Shown here in pieces: positions 1 through 6,074 of a stretch of 6,074 nt of DNA. Under the pieces are notes generated by a model. That model was not told where the DNA came from. It did not search any database and saw only the letters and a list, made by a program, of their open reading frames with translations. Made by a program: the position numbers and the translations under genes. Every line of letters starts with the position of its first letter. Positions within the stretch are counted from its first letter, which is position 1. Source of the stretch: Planctomycetota bacterium (GTDB lineage: Bacteria; Planctomycetota; UBA8742; SKZP01); contig SKZP01000395.1 in the NCBI GenBank assembly GCA_007127275.1, positions 1 to 6,074 of the forward strand, given 5' to 3'.

Positions 1-1058
1 AACGTATTGATCGACTTCTCGATGTTCGAGCCTGGCATGTCGACCTTACTCAACACGAAGAAAACCTTTTTCATCACGTTGGGCCGGGTCGCGAGGCGCT
101 GGAAGATGTCGGTGTCGGTCTTGACCCAGTTGTGGTTGATCGAGGAGATGAACAGCACCGCGTCGACCTCGTCGAGATAACTCATGGTCGTCTCGTCGAG
201 CAGCGCATACGGGCCGCCGAGGCCGGGCAAGTCAATGATCTCCGTCGAGTCGGTGAGAAACGGCGAGGCCTGGCGGATGTGGACTTCCTTGATCAGGCGG
301 TACTTCTGCAAGTCGCGCCGCGGGTTCTCGCACTTGAGGAAGAACTCCTTGTCGCGAAACGGCACGCGAATCATCGGCTTGCCGGGGATCTCCTCCGCCT
401 TGACCGGGTTTTGCAGGCGCTCGCTTGCGTTGACGCGGTTGAGAAAGCCGAGGAACTCGTTCTTGCCGCCTTCGGTATGGAAGAGCACGTCGACCGTGTC
501 GACCGACTCGCCGGCAAACGGGTAGCGGATCCGCGTGACGACGGAGGTGGTCGCTTCGTCGAGGCTCGGCAAGAAGTACATCTGGTCGAATAGCGCCGAG
601 ATTAGGTAGCTCTTGCCACTGGATTGGAAGCCGACAATGCCGAACTTGAAGACGCGGTCGTCGTACTTGGCGCGGGCGCGTTTGATTTCCTCGGCGAAAG
701 ATTGCGCGTCCTCTGCGTTGGCGAAGTCGGCGCCGTTGCCATTGCCGTTGTTGGTGCGGGGAAGCAACTCGCGCAGCGCCTTGGAGCCGAGCAGCGAGGC
801 AAGCGGCATGCGACGGCCACCGCCGGCGACCTCATGCAGCTCGCCGAGCAGGGCGCCGAGGCGCTGATCCAACTCGCCAATTTGCTTGAGCACATCCGAC
901 TCCGCGGTTTTCGTGCGGGAGCGCGGCGGCGAGACGAAGTCGGAAACATTGAGGTCAATGTCAAGCGACTCCGACTTCGAGGAGTGCCGCGTGGCCTCCG
1001 TGTCCGGTTCGTTGGACGGCGGCTCCGGTGGAAGTGACGGCGCATCATCCATGTTCAT
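1..1058 (-). CDS. Dynamin-like large GTPase, N-terminal 352 residues (3' end outside window)
   Basis: This reads as a bacterial dynamin-like GTPase, a family that binds membranes and uses GTP hydrolysis for membrane fusion, fission or repair. Seen in the sequence: residues 1-54 are Pro/Ser/acidic and probably disordered; 55-78 form a short amphipathic helix; 100-112 are an Asn/Gly-rich spacer; the GTPase domain begins near 136. G1 is GFQSSGKS at 143-150. The likely G2 threonines are T170/T171, in a segment ending VVTR that resembles the dynamin signature region. G3 is DLPG at 276-279 and G4 is SKVD at 337-340. The stalk and membrane-binding parts would lie beyond position 1. The start is ATG 1058 or in-frame ATG 1052; a TAG at 1070-1068 blocks any earlier start. 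Neither ATG has a convincing Shine-Dalgarno sequence. The gene lies 203 nt downstream of the lipoprotein gene. Dynamin superfamily is secure; the cellular role is not. Confidence 0.93.
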   Translation of the reverse strand, partial: MNMDDAPSLPPEPPSNEPDTEATRHSSKSESLDIDLNVSDFVSPPRSRTKTAESDVLKQIGELDQRLGALLGELHEVAGGGRRMPLASLLGSKALRELLPRTNNGNGNGADFANAEDAQSFAEEIKRARAKYDDRVFKFGIVGFQSSGKSYLISALFDQMYFLPSLDEATTSVVTRIRYPFAGESVDTVDVLFHTEGGKNEFLGFLNRVNASERLQNPVKAEEIPGKPMIRVPFRDKEFFLKCENPRRDLQKYRLIKEVHIRQASPFLTDSTEIIDLPGLGGPYALLDETTMSYLDEVDAVLFISSINHNWVKTDTDIFQRLATRPNVMKKVFFVLSKVDMPGSNIEKSINT

Positions 1059-1261
1059 AACAAAAGCCTAACGCTCGCTCGTTCCCTGTAGGTAGCAACC
1101 ACGCAACATCATCAACGGGTGTAGGAGGACGGCGTGTCCCCCGGAGGTAGCGTTCGCGTGTGACATGTCGAGCGGGAGACGAATCCTCGTTGCGCGCCGG
1201 CCAGGCCTCAGAAGGCGGTTGCCCTCCGCTCGCCTGGATTGCTTTGGCGGCGCGGGTTTTG
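1059..1261 (-). other. 203-nt intergenic region upstream of the dynamin-like gene
   Basis: No gene is seen here. Read on the minus strand it begins just after the lipoprotein stop, contains a strong stem-loop (1237-1201, listed separately), and ends in a short T-rich stretch next to the GTPase start. A 7-bp direct repeat AGGTAGC (plus strand) occurs at 1090-1096 and 1145-1151. The 6-bp arms AACGCT (1070-1075) and AGCGTT (1149-1154) are inverted with respect to each other. I could not find a convincing -35/-10 pair; TTGATG at 1115-1110 has no good -10 partner. The region may hold a promoter for the GTPase gene, a processed leader, or a copy of a dispersed repeat. Confidence 0.6.
1201..1237 (-). 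other. Strong two-part stem-loop downstream of the lipoprotein gene
   Basis: The minus-strand transcript can fold into an outer 6-bp stem (CCAGGC with GCCTGG), a small internal loop (GAG against AG), an inner 8-bp stem (CGGAGGGC with GCCTTCTG, two G-U pairs) and an AACC tetraloop. It starts 24 nt after the lipoprotein stop codon. No U-tract follows it, so it is not a classical intrinsic terminator. It could stabilise the 3' end of the mRNA, attenuate read-through into the GTPase gene, or be a palindromic repeat unit. Confidence 0.55.
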
Positions 1262-2803
1262 TCAGTTGCGTTCGCTTGTGCTGAAGACGAGCTCGGCGTC
1301 TCCCTCGCCAATGGCCGCTCCGTCGTCACGTCCACCGACGTTGAAGCGCAGGACGTCGACGTCACGGTCGTTGTTGTAGTCAATCCGCACGTACAGGTCG
1401 CCCTCCCCCTCATGCTCGGGGATCGAGATGCCGTCGAGATCGCCCCACATCCCCTCGGGGTCGTAATGCTCCCAGACGACCACCCAATTCAGTCGCTCGA
1501 CGTTGTCGAGGCTCTGAAAGTCAGAGCGGTTGACACGCTGCTCGAGGGCATACACGGTGGTTGCGCCGGGACGGTAGAGGCCGACCTCGAAGGTGCGCGT
1601 GAATTGAAGCCCGTGGTGGCCTTGGCCGGGGCGTGAGTCGAAGCGCAGCCGCGGTGGCAACCGCAGGGTCACGGACCGACGACCGTCTTCATCCATCAAC
1701 CGAACCTCGTGCAAGCGATCCATCAAATGCTGGATGTGCCCGTCGAATTCCTGGATTTCCAGCAAACCGATGTTTTCGTCGGAGTACTCGAAGTTGCTCG
1801 GCGTCAACTCGTAGTCCACGACGAACTCGCGGCCGGTCGACTCCCGCACGCGCACAGTCAATTCATCTTGGCCCTTGCGAATCAGCAGCGAAGGGATCTT
1901 GATGTTGTAGTCGTAGCGCCCTCCGCGCGGCGTCGGGTGATTGTTGATGTCGACCGGTTCCATTTCCCGGCCGCGAATGTCGGTGATTGCGATCCAGTCG
2001 ATTCGGTTGCGACTCGTGTGCTGAAACACCACCGAGGCCTCGACCGTCGTGCCGTGCGGCAACGAGTGCAACAACTCCTGTTTGCGAGTTTCCACCTCCG
2101 AACGGTCGAAGCCTTCCTCCTCGTCGACGACGACGACGTCCGCGCGAGTACCGAGTCCTTGCAGTTCTTGCTGCACCGCACGCACGACTCGCTCGAGCTT
2201 TTCCTCGTAATCCAGTTCCGCGGGCATGTCCGCAAGGACGACCGAGAATGGGATGTCGATCGGCTCCCGCGGACCTTGATCGTGGAACATTTTCACAAGT
2301 TCGTCGACCAGCGCTTCTTCCCGGTCGGCCGGCAACGTGTACCGCTGATACAGTTCGTACTTGGCCAGCTCTTCGGAGAGTTCGAGCCACCGGTAGTAAG
2401 GGCCGTTCGGATCCTTCGTGAGATGTTCTGCGAGCTTGATCAGCGCGTCACCGGGATTCTCGTAGAAGTGGTCCCGAGCACCGGCGGCACGCTCCTCGAC
2501 GGCCTCGACCAGGTGAAGGCTGAATAGCCGACTGATTGCGTCGTCGCGGGCGCGCTCCTCGGCGGTGGGCAGGCGCAACTGCTCCTCCTCGTAGCCGACG
2601 ACCTGCACGCCGCCGGCGGTGTGCCGCACCGGGTCGCGGTCGTACTGGGCCATCACCTCGTTGTAGGCCTCCTGGCCCGGGTGGTACTGCCAGGGATCCT
2701 CCGCCTTGTCGCGCGGGCACCCCGTGGCCACAGTGACGACAAGCCCCACGGCGACGAGGAGGGGGAGTAAACTGGCGGGGCGGTGGCTGAACGTTGCGCT
2801 CAT
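1262..2803 (-). CDS. Predicted lipoprotein of unknown function, 513 residues
   Basis: I do not recognise the family. The N-terminus is a lipoprotein signal peptide: a short n-region with H7/R8, a hydrophobic core at about 10-25, and a lipobox-like A26-T27-G28 before C29, so the mature protein should be lipid-anchored in the envelope. Residues about 60-230 are charged and mostly helical, with clusters of Glu and Asp. From about 235 to the end the sequence alternates in a beta-rich pattern. An Asp/Asn-rich loop, DYNNDRDVD at 475-483, resembles calcium-binding loops but has no second copy. I chose ATG 2803 over in-frame GTG 2827 and ATG 2824 because AAGGAAGG sits 9 nt upstream and because it gives a compact signal peptide. 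Leu12 in the signal peptide is a TTA codon, rare in such GC-rich DNA. It lies between the large membrane protein and the GTPase, on the same strand. The coding call is firm, the lipoprotein call likely, the function unknown. Confidence 0.9.
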   Translation of the reverse strand: MSATFSHRPASLLPLLVAVGLVVTVATGCPRDKAEDPWQYHPGQEAYNEVMAQYDRDPVRHTAGGVQVVGYEEEQLRLPTAEERARDDAISRLFSLHLVEAVEERAAGARDHFYENPGDALIKLAEHLTKDPNGPYYRWLELSEELAKYELYQRYTLPADREEALVDELVKMFHDQGPREPIDIPFSVVLADMPAELDYEEKLERVVRAVQQELQGLGTRADVVVVDEEEGFDRSEVETRKQELLHSLPHGTTVEASVVFQHTSRNRIDWIAITDIRGREMEPVDINNHPTPRGGRYDYNIKIPSLLIRKGQDELTVRVRESTGREFVVDYELTPSNFEYSDENIGLLEIQEFDGHIQHLMDRLHEVRLMDEDGRRSVTLRLPPRLRFDSRPGQGHHGLQFTRTFEVGLYRPGATTVYALEQRVNRSDFQSLDNVERLNWVVVWEHYDPEGMWGDLDGISIPEHEGEGDLYVRIDYNNDRDVDVLRFNVGGRDDGAAIGEGDAELVFSTSERN

Positions 2804-2844
2804 GGTCCGGTTCCTTCCTTGCATCACGTCATCCCGGTCCGGTT
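2804..2844 (-). repeat. Nine-base direct repeat AACCGGACC next to the lipoprotein start
   Basis: The minus strand has AACCGGACC at 2844-2836 and again at 2812-2804. The second copy fills the spacer between the Shine-Dalgarno site and the start codon. The copies are 32 nt apart, about three helical turns. This could be an operator or simply chance in GC-rich DNA; no regulator is visible in the window. Confidence 0.3.
2813..2820 (-). promoter_or_regulatory. Ribosome binding site of the lipoprotein gene
   Basis: The minus strand reads AAGGAAGG, followed by 9 nt and then ATG at 2803. It is the best Shine-Dalgarno match among the starts I examined, and it settles the choice of start: the two earlier in-frame candidates (2827, 2824) lie upstream of it. 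Confidence 0.75.
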
Positions 2845-2910
2845 AACGACCCACGCCACTTGGGGACAGGGTTGGTGAATGGCCGGCACTCTCGCTTGTG
2901 AACGGGTCTT

Positions 2911-2930
2911 GCGGAGGAGCGTTTCTCCGC
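2911..2930 (-). other. Small hairpin after the large membrane protein gene
   Basis: The minus-strand transcript has the arms GCGGAG (2930-2925) and CTCCGC (2916-2911) around an 8-nt loop, beginning 18 nt after the stop codon at 2949. No run of U follows. It may slow RNA decay or weakly attenuate transcription; a true intrinsic terminator is unlikely. Confidence 0.3.
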
Positions 2931-2948
2931 TTGCCTCCAATGATCGGT

Positions 2949-5900
2949 TCAGTCCGTATACTCTTCCTCGGCTTCGGGGTGGGCGTCGGCGTCGCGTTCG
3001 CTGTCCGAGTCGTCGCCATCATTCTGGAACGCACCCTCGGGCTCGTCCGATTCCTCGTCGTCGTCGCCGCCGGATTCGTCGTCGTCGGTGGTGCGCGCTG
3101 GGGGTGCGGAAAATTCGCGGCGGGAGAGGTCGTCGGCGGCGGCGTACCAGTCGCGGTAGCGGGCCCACGCGCGATTGCGCAGCGACGGCTCGACGTTCAG
3201 CGACGCGTCGCCCGGGTCGGCCAGGCGATGCAACGCCTTCGGATACGCCACGTGTACCCGGTTGCCCGCCTCGAGCCCCGCAGCGACGCGAATCCGCTCC
3301 TCGCCGAACTCTTTGTCGTCCAACGCCTCGTAGGAGATGTGCAGGTCGCCGAGCCAGTAGTGCGTTTCCGCGTACGCCGGCAGCAACCGCTCCGCCGACT
3401 GGCGCAACCATCCCTTGGCGCGGTCCCAATCCTCGAGCATGTAGGCCATGCGCCCCATTTGTGTGCGGGCCCACGGCGCGAACACGGGCTTCGAGTTGGC
3501 CAGCCGCTCGAACCGGTCGATGGCTTGCGAGAAGTAGCGCGCTCGGAGGTTGCCTCGGTCGAGGCCGATCATCATGCGAGCGTAGGCCTGCACGAGTGCG
3601 AACGGCCACGCGCTGCCCGCCTCGCCCGCTTCGCGCGCCACCTCTTCGAGCATCTCGAAGGAGACGGGGCCATCCGACGGGTGAGCGGCCGTGGCCAACG
3701 CGCCGAAGAGATTCGCCGCCCGCGTGTACGGTTCACGCCCCGCGCGCTGCATCTCGCGTATGCCTGCGGAGCGTTCGTAGTAGTAGACGAACCGGATCAG
3801 TCCGAGAGTGAAGCGCAGCTCCGACTCGGAGAGCGAAAGATTGGCCTCGCGGTTGAACTCGGCAAGTCGCGCCCCGGTGTCGTCCCCCTCGAGCACCTCC
3901 TGCAGCGCCTCGATCGAGGCGGTGTCGTAGACGTTGCCGCCTTGTTCGACGTGTGCCCAGTAGCATAACAATGCGAGCTTTTCGCGGTCGGGCTCGGCAA
4001 TCTCGGGATCTTCCAGCAACGCCGCGGAGACCTTGGCCTCCTCCGCGCTTCGCGAGCGCACCTCGGCTACGGTGCGCAGGTAGCGCATCGGTACGCCGGG
4101 GCCGAGGTTGGCTTGCGCCTCGCGCAGTCGCACCGCCGCCTCGGCGAAGTTGCCGCGCACGAGTTGGAAGTAGCCGACCGACATCGCCTCGAGCGAGTAG
4201 GTGGCCGCGGAGGGATTCGGGTTGCGCGTTGCCGGTGTCTCGAGTTCGCGCCGCACGCGCGTCTCATTGCTCCCCGGCGGAGTCTCGATCAGCGTGAGAT
4301 ATCCGCGGGCGAGTTGCTGCAACCGCTCGAGCGTCCGCTCCCCCGACTCGCTCTCCGCCTGCGCCTCCAGCAACTCGCGGAAGTGGCTGCGCGCGGCGGC
4401 CCGGTCACGCTCCACCCAGAAGGCGCGGAAGCCGCGGTCGAACGGCGCGAGGATGCGCGCATCCGGGTCACCGAACTCCGCGGCGCCGTCGTAGTCTCCC
4501 TGCCGGCGCAGCTCCACGCGAATTCGCTCGGCGACCCGCTCGGCGAACAGCGGGTCGGTGCCCTCGTAGCGCACATGGAGCGCCTTGAGCGAATCCAAGT
4601 CGCTCTCCGCCTGTGTGAGTGCCGTCTCGCGCAGTTGGCTCTCGGCGTCGGCCTTGCGCCCCCGCAGGAATTCCGCCGCCGCCTCGCTGACGTCGAACAA
4701 GCCACTGGCGCGAGCCTCGTTGACCACCGCGACGGTGTTGACTCGGAACTCGTCGATCGTCTCCGCCGGGCCTTGTCCGTCGAGCAGCGCTTGACTCGCA
4801 CGGGTCCGCTCGCGGTCGATACGCTCGGCAAGTGCGTCGCGCAGGACGCGGCCGAGTTCGCTCGCATCCTGCTGCGCCCGCCGTTCCAGGTTGAGCAGCG
4901 CGCGCTCCGACATATTGTACTCGTCGGCGTAACGCCGCGCGTCCTCAAGCAGCGTCGTTCGCTCCCCGAGGTAGCCGTCGAGCGCCATCGGCTCCCGTGT
5001 CACCGCGGCACGTGCCTCCTCGTAGGCCTCGCGCAACAGGGCGACCTGTTGTTGCTCCACCGAGCGCAGGACGCTCGTTTCGTTCGCATTACGCGCCGCG
5101 TCCAGTTGCTCGTGCTCGCGCGCCGAGAAGGTGAAGGCACGCATCAGCGCCGTCACCGTCCGCTTCTCCTCCTCCCAGCCGGCCACGCCGGGCTCGATCT
5201 CCCCCGCCTCGATTCGGCTCTCCGCCGCGTCGGCCGCCTCAATCAGCCGCGTCTCCAGCATGGAGACGGCGCGACGCTGAAACCGCTCGAGACGTTGCTC
5301 GGCCACACCGTCCACCGAGACCCGCACCTCTTGCTCGTCGACGTAGTCGAGCCAGGTGTGCGTCAACTCGTCGAGCGACTCCGGCAAGGCAAGCACCGGA
5401 TCCGGCTCCCCGGCGCGCAATGCCTCCTCGGCCTCGGCAATCCGCCGCTCGATCTCGTCCCGGTAGGCCAGCTCGAACGCCTCCAAAAACTCCTCGTCGC
5501 GCGGGTCGACGCCGTACGCCTCGGCATACTCGAGCATGCTTGACCAGCGACCATCCTCGATCGCCGCCGAGCGGGCATCCGCCTGCAAGCGCGCCTCCTC
5601 GCTGTTCGCCGCCTCCCAGGCCTGCCAGGCGATAAAGCCGCCGAGCCCGAGCAGCGCGAGCACGAAGACGACCCCGAAGGCAGCCCGGTTGCGGCGCACG
5701 AAGTCGACGGCGCGAGCCCCCGGCTCGGTGAGCAAGCCCTTGTGGCGGCCGATGAACTTGCGGCTGCGCCGCATCGCGTCGTCCTTGAGCGGCTCGAACG
5801 CCATCGGACCGGTGGAGCGCCCCGGGGGCGGCCCGGCAAACGTGGACGGCACGGCAGTCGAGCTGCGCGAGCGCGCCGTGCCCTGCGCCGCAGGCGACTG

Positions 5901-6074
5901 CGCCGACGTAGCCGACGTCGCGGCGCGTCCCGTCGGGGCGGCGTGGCCGTTGCCGCCGCCGTCCTCGTGGCCGGGGGCGCCGGTGCCACGGCGCGCGCTG
6001 CCGCCATTTTGCGGCGCCTGGCCGGTGTCGCTGCCACCGCTGCTGCTCTGCGAGGCCGTGGCCTGTGCATAGCC
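2949..6074 (-). CDS. Large single-pass inner-membrane protein with TPR-like periplasmic region (5' end probably outside window)
   Basis: The frame is open to the right edge (1041 visible residues). Residues are numbered here from GTG 5852. Upstream of it, 74 codons encode a linker with 51 Gly/Ala/Ser/Thr and no Leu, Ile, Val, Met, Phe or Trp, with GC-rich third positions, so coding very likely continues past 6074. A basic stretch (27-55) precedes one transmembrane helix at about 57-78. The positive-inside rule puts the N-terminus in the cytoplasm and about 890 residues in the periplasm. The exported part is charged and helical, possibly coiled-coil in places. TPR-like units are seen at about 550-585 and 794-860, for example HYWLGDLH at 831-838. 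The tail, 923-967, has 24 acidic residues in 45. Only one Cys was noticed after the membrane helix. Alternative starts are ATG 5804 and ATG 5774; the latter has AAGGA 7 nt upstream. The missing N-terminus could be a kinase, zinc ribbon, FHA or other cytoplasmic domain; nothing visible decides this. TPR-type regions usually mediate protein binding, so a scaffold role is inferred. Confidence 0.88.
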   Translation of the reverse strand, partial: GYAQATASQSSSGGSDTGQAPQNGGSARRGTGAPGHEDGGGNGHAAPTGRAATSATSAQSPAAQGTARSRSSTAVPSTFAGPPPGRSTGPMAFEPLKDDAMRRSRKFIGRHKGLLTEPGARAVDFVRRNRAAFGVVFVLALLGLGGFIAWQAWEAANSEEARLQADARSAAIEDGRWSSMLEYAEAYGVDPRDEEFLEAFELAYRDEIERRIAEAEEALRAGEPDPVLALPESLDELTHTWLDYVDEQEVRVSVDGVAEQRLERFQRRAVSMLETRLIEAADAAESRIEAGEIEPGVAGWEEEKRTVTALMRAFTFSAREHEQLDAARNANETSVLRSVEQQQVALLREAYEEARAAVTREPMALDGYLGERTTLLEDARRYADEYNMSERALLNLERRAQQDASELGRVLRDALAERIDRERTRASQALLDGQGPAETIDEFRVNTVAVVNEARASGLFDVSEAAAEFLRGRKADAESQLRETALTQAESDLDSLKALHVRYEGTDPLFAERVAERIRVELRRQGDYDGAAEFGDPDARILAPFDRGFRAFWVERDRAAARSHFRELLEAQAESESGERTLERLQQLARGYLTLIETPPGSNETRVRRELETPATRNPNPSAATYSLEAMSVGYFQLVRGNFAEAAVRLREAQANLGPGVPMRYLRTVAEVRSRSAEEAKVSAALLEDPEIAEPDREKLALLCYWAHVEQGGNVYDTASIEALQEVLEGDDTGARLAEFNREANLSLSESELRFTLGLIRFVYYYERSAGIREMQRAGREPYTRAANLFGALATAAHPSDGPVSFEMLEEVAREAGEAGSAWPFALVQAYARMMIGLDRGNLRARYFSQAIDRFERLANSKPVFAPWARTQMGRMAYMLEDWDRAKGWLRQSAERLLPAYAETHYWLGDLHISYEALDDKEFGEERIRVAAGLEAGNRVHVAYPKALHRLADPGDASLNVEPSLRNRAWARYRDWYAAADDLSRREFSAPPARTTDDDESGGDDDEESDEPEGAFQNDGDDSDSERDADAHPEAEEEYTD

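Noticed and set aside
132..1037. Plus-strand open frames at 132-593 and 624-1037
   Set aside because: Both are register-matched antisense shadows of the GTPase gene, whose G1, G3 and G4 motifs fix the coding strand and frame.
602..1048. A 148-codon minus-strand open frame starting at 1048
   Set aside because: It is out of frame with the GTPase gene over the same bases, and gives an Arg/Ser/Pro-rich translation typical of a wrong frame.
1201..1237. Stem-loop as a classical rho-independent terminator
   Set aside because: The stem is strong, but the sequence after it on the minus strand is GC-rich with no U-tract.
1709..2527. A 272-codon plus-strand open frame opposite the lipoprotein gene
   Set aside because: It is in codon register with the minus-strand lipoprotein gene, whose signal peptide, ribosome binding site and normal composition make it the real gene.
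2804..2827. Earlier start (GTG 2827 or ATG 2824) for the lipoprotein gene
   Set aside because: These would place the Shine-Dalgarno site inside the coding region and add residues ahead of the signal peptide; ATG 2803 has proper spacing.
2898..3968. A 356-codon plus-strand open frame
   Set aside because: It is in the same antisense register as the frame at 4113-5543; its Val/Arg-rich start is the complement of the acidic tail codons.
4113..5543. A 476-codon open frame on the plus strand
   Set aside because: It lies in exact codon register opposite the membrane protein gene. In that register plus-strand stops need TTA, CTA or TCA codons on the minus strand, which are rare in GC-rich genes, so long antisense frames arise automatically. 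The translation is Arg/Leu-rich with no domain.
1..6074. tRNA, rRNA, CRISPR array, insertion sequence or attachment site
   Set aside because: I found no cloverleaf, regularly spaced repeats, transposase or integrase motifs, or terminal inverted repeats on either strand.

Overview
The window is GC-rich (about 60-65% by eye) and all coding signal lies on the minus strand. It holds two genes cut by the window edges and one complete gene. A lipoprotein signal peptide and an inner-membrane protein with a very large export-facing domain point to a didermic (Gram-negative) bacterium. High GC3, acidic proteins and long disordered linkers would suit a myxobacterium- or Bradymonas-like lineage, but this is an impression; no marker gene here fixes the taxonomy.

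In the direction of transcription (right to left): (1) From 6074 to 2949 runs a large protein whose 5' end is outside the window. It has a Gly/Ala/Ser/Thr-rich disordered linker, a basic stretch, one transmembrane helix, about 840 residues of helical and TPR-like sequence predicted to be periplasmic, and a strongly acidic tail. (2) A 145-nt gap contains a small hairpin, a 9-bp direct repeat and a good Shine-Dalgarno site. (3) From 2803 to 1262 lies a 513-residue predicted lipoprotein of no family I recognise. (4) A 203-nt gap carries a strong two-part stem-loop. (5) From 1058 to the left edge runs the N-terminal 352 residues of a dynamin-like large GTPase, with G1, a likely G2, G3 and G4 all visible.

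The three genes point the same way without clear promoters between them, so they may be one transcription unit, although both gaps are long for a tight operon. If they work together, a cytoplasmic membrane-acting GTPase, an inner-membrane anchored TPR scaffold and a lipid-anchored envelope protein could form an envelope or membrane-remodelling module. That link is inferred from proximity only. I saw no RNA gene, mobile element, CRISPR array or phage feature.
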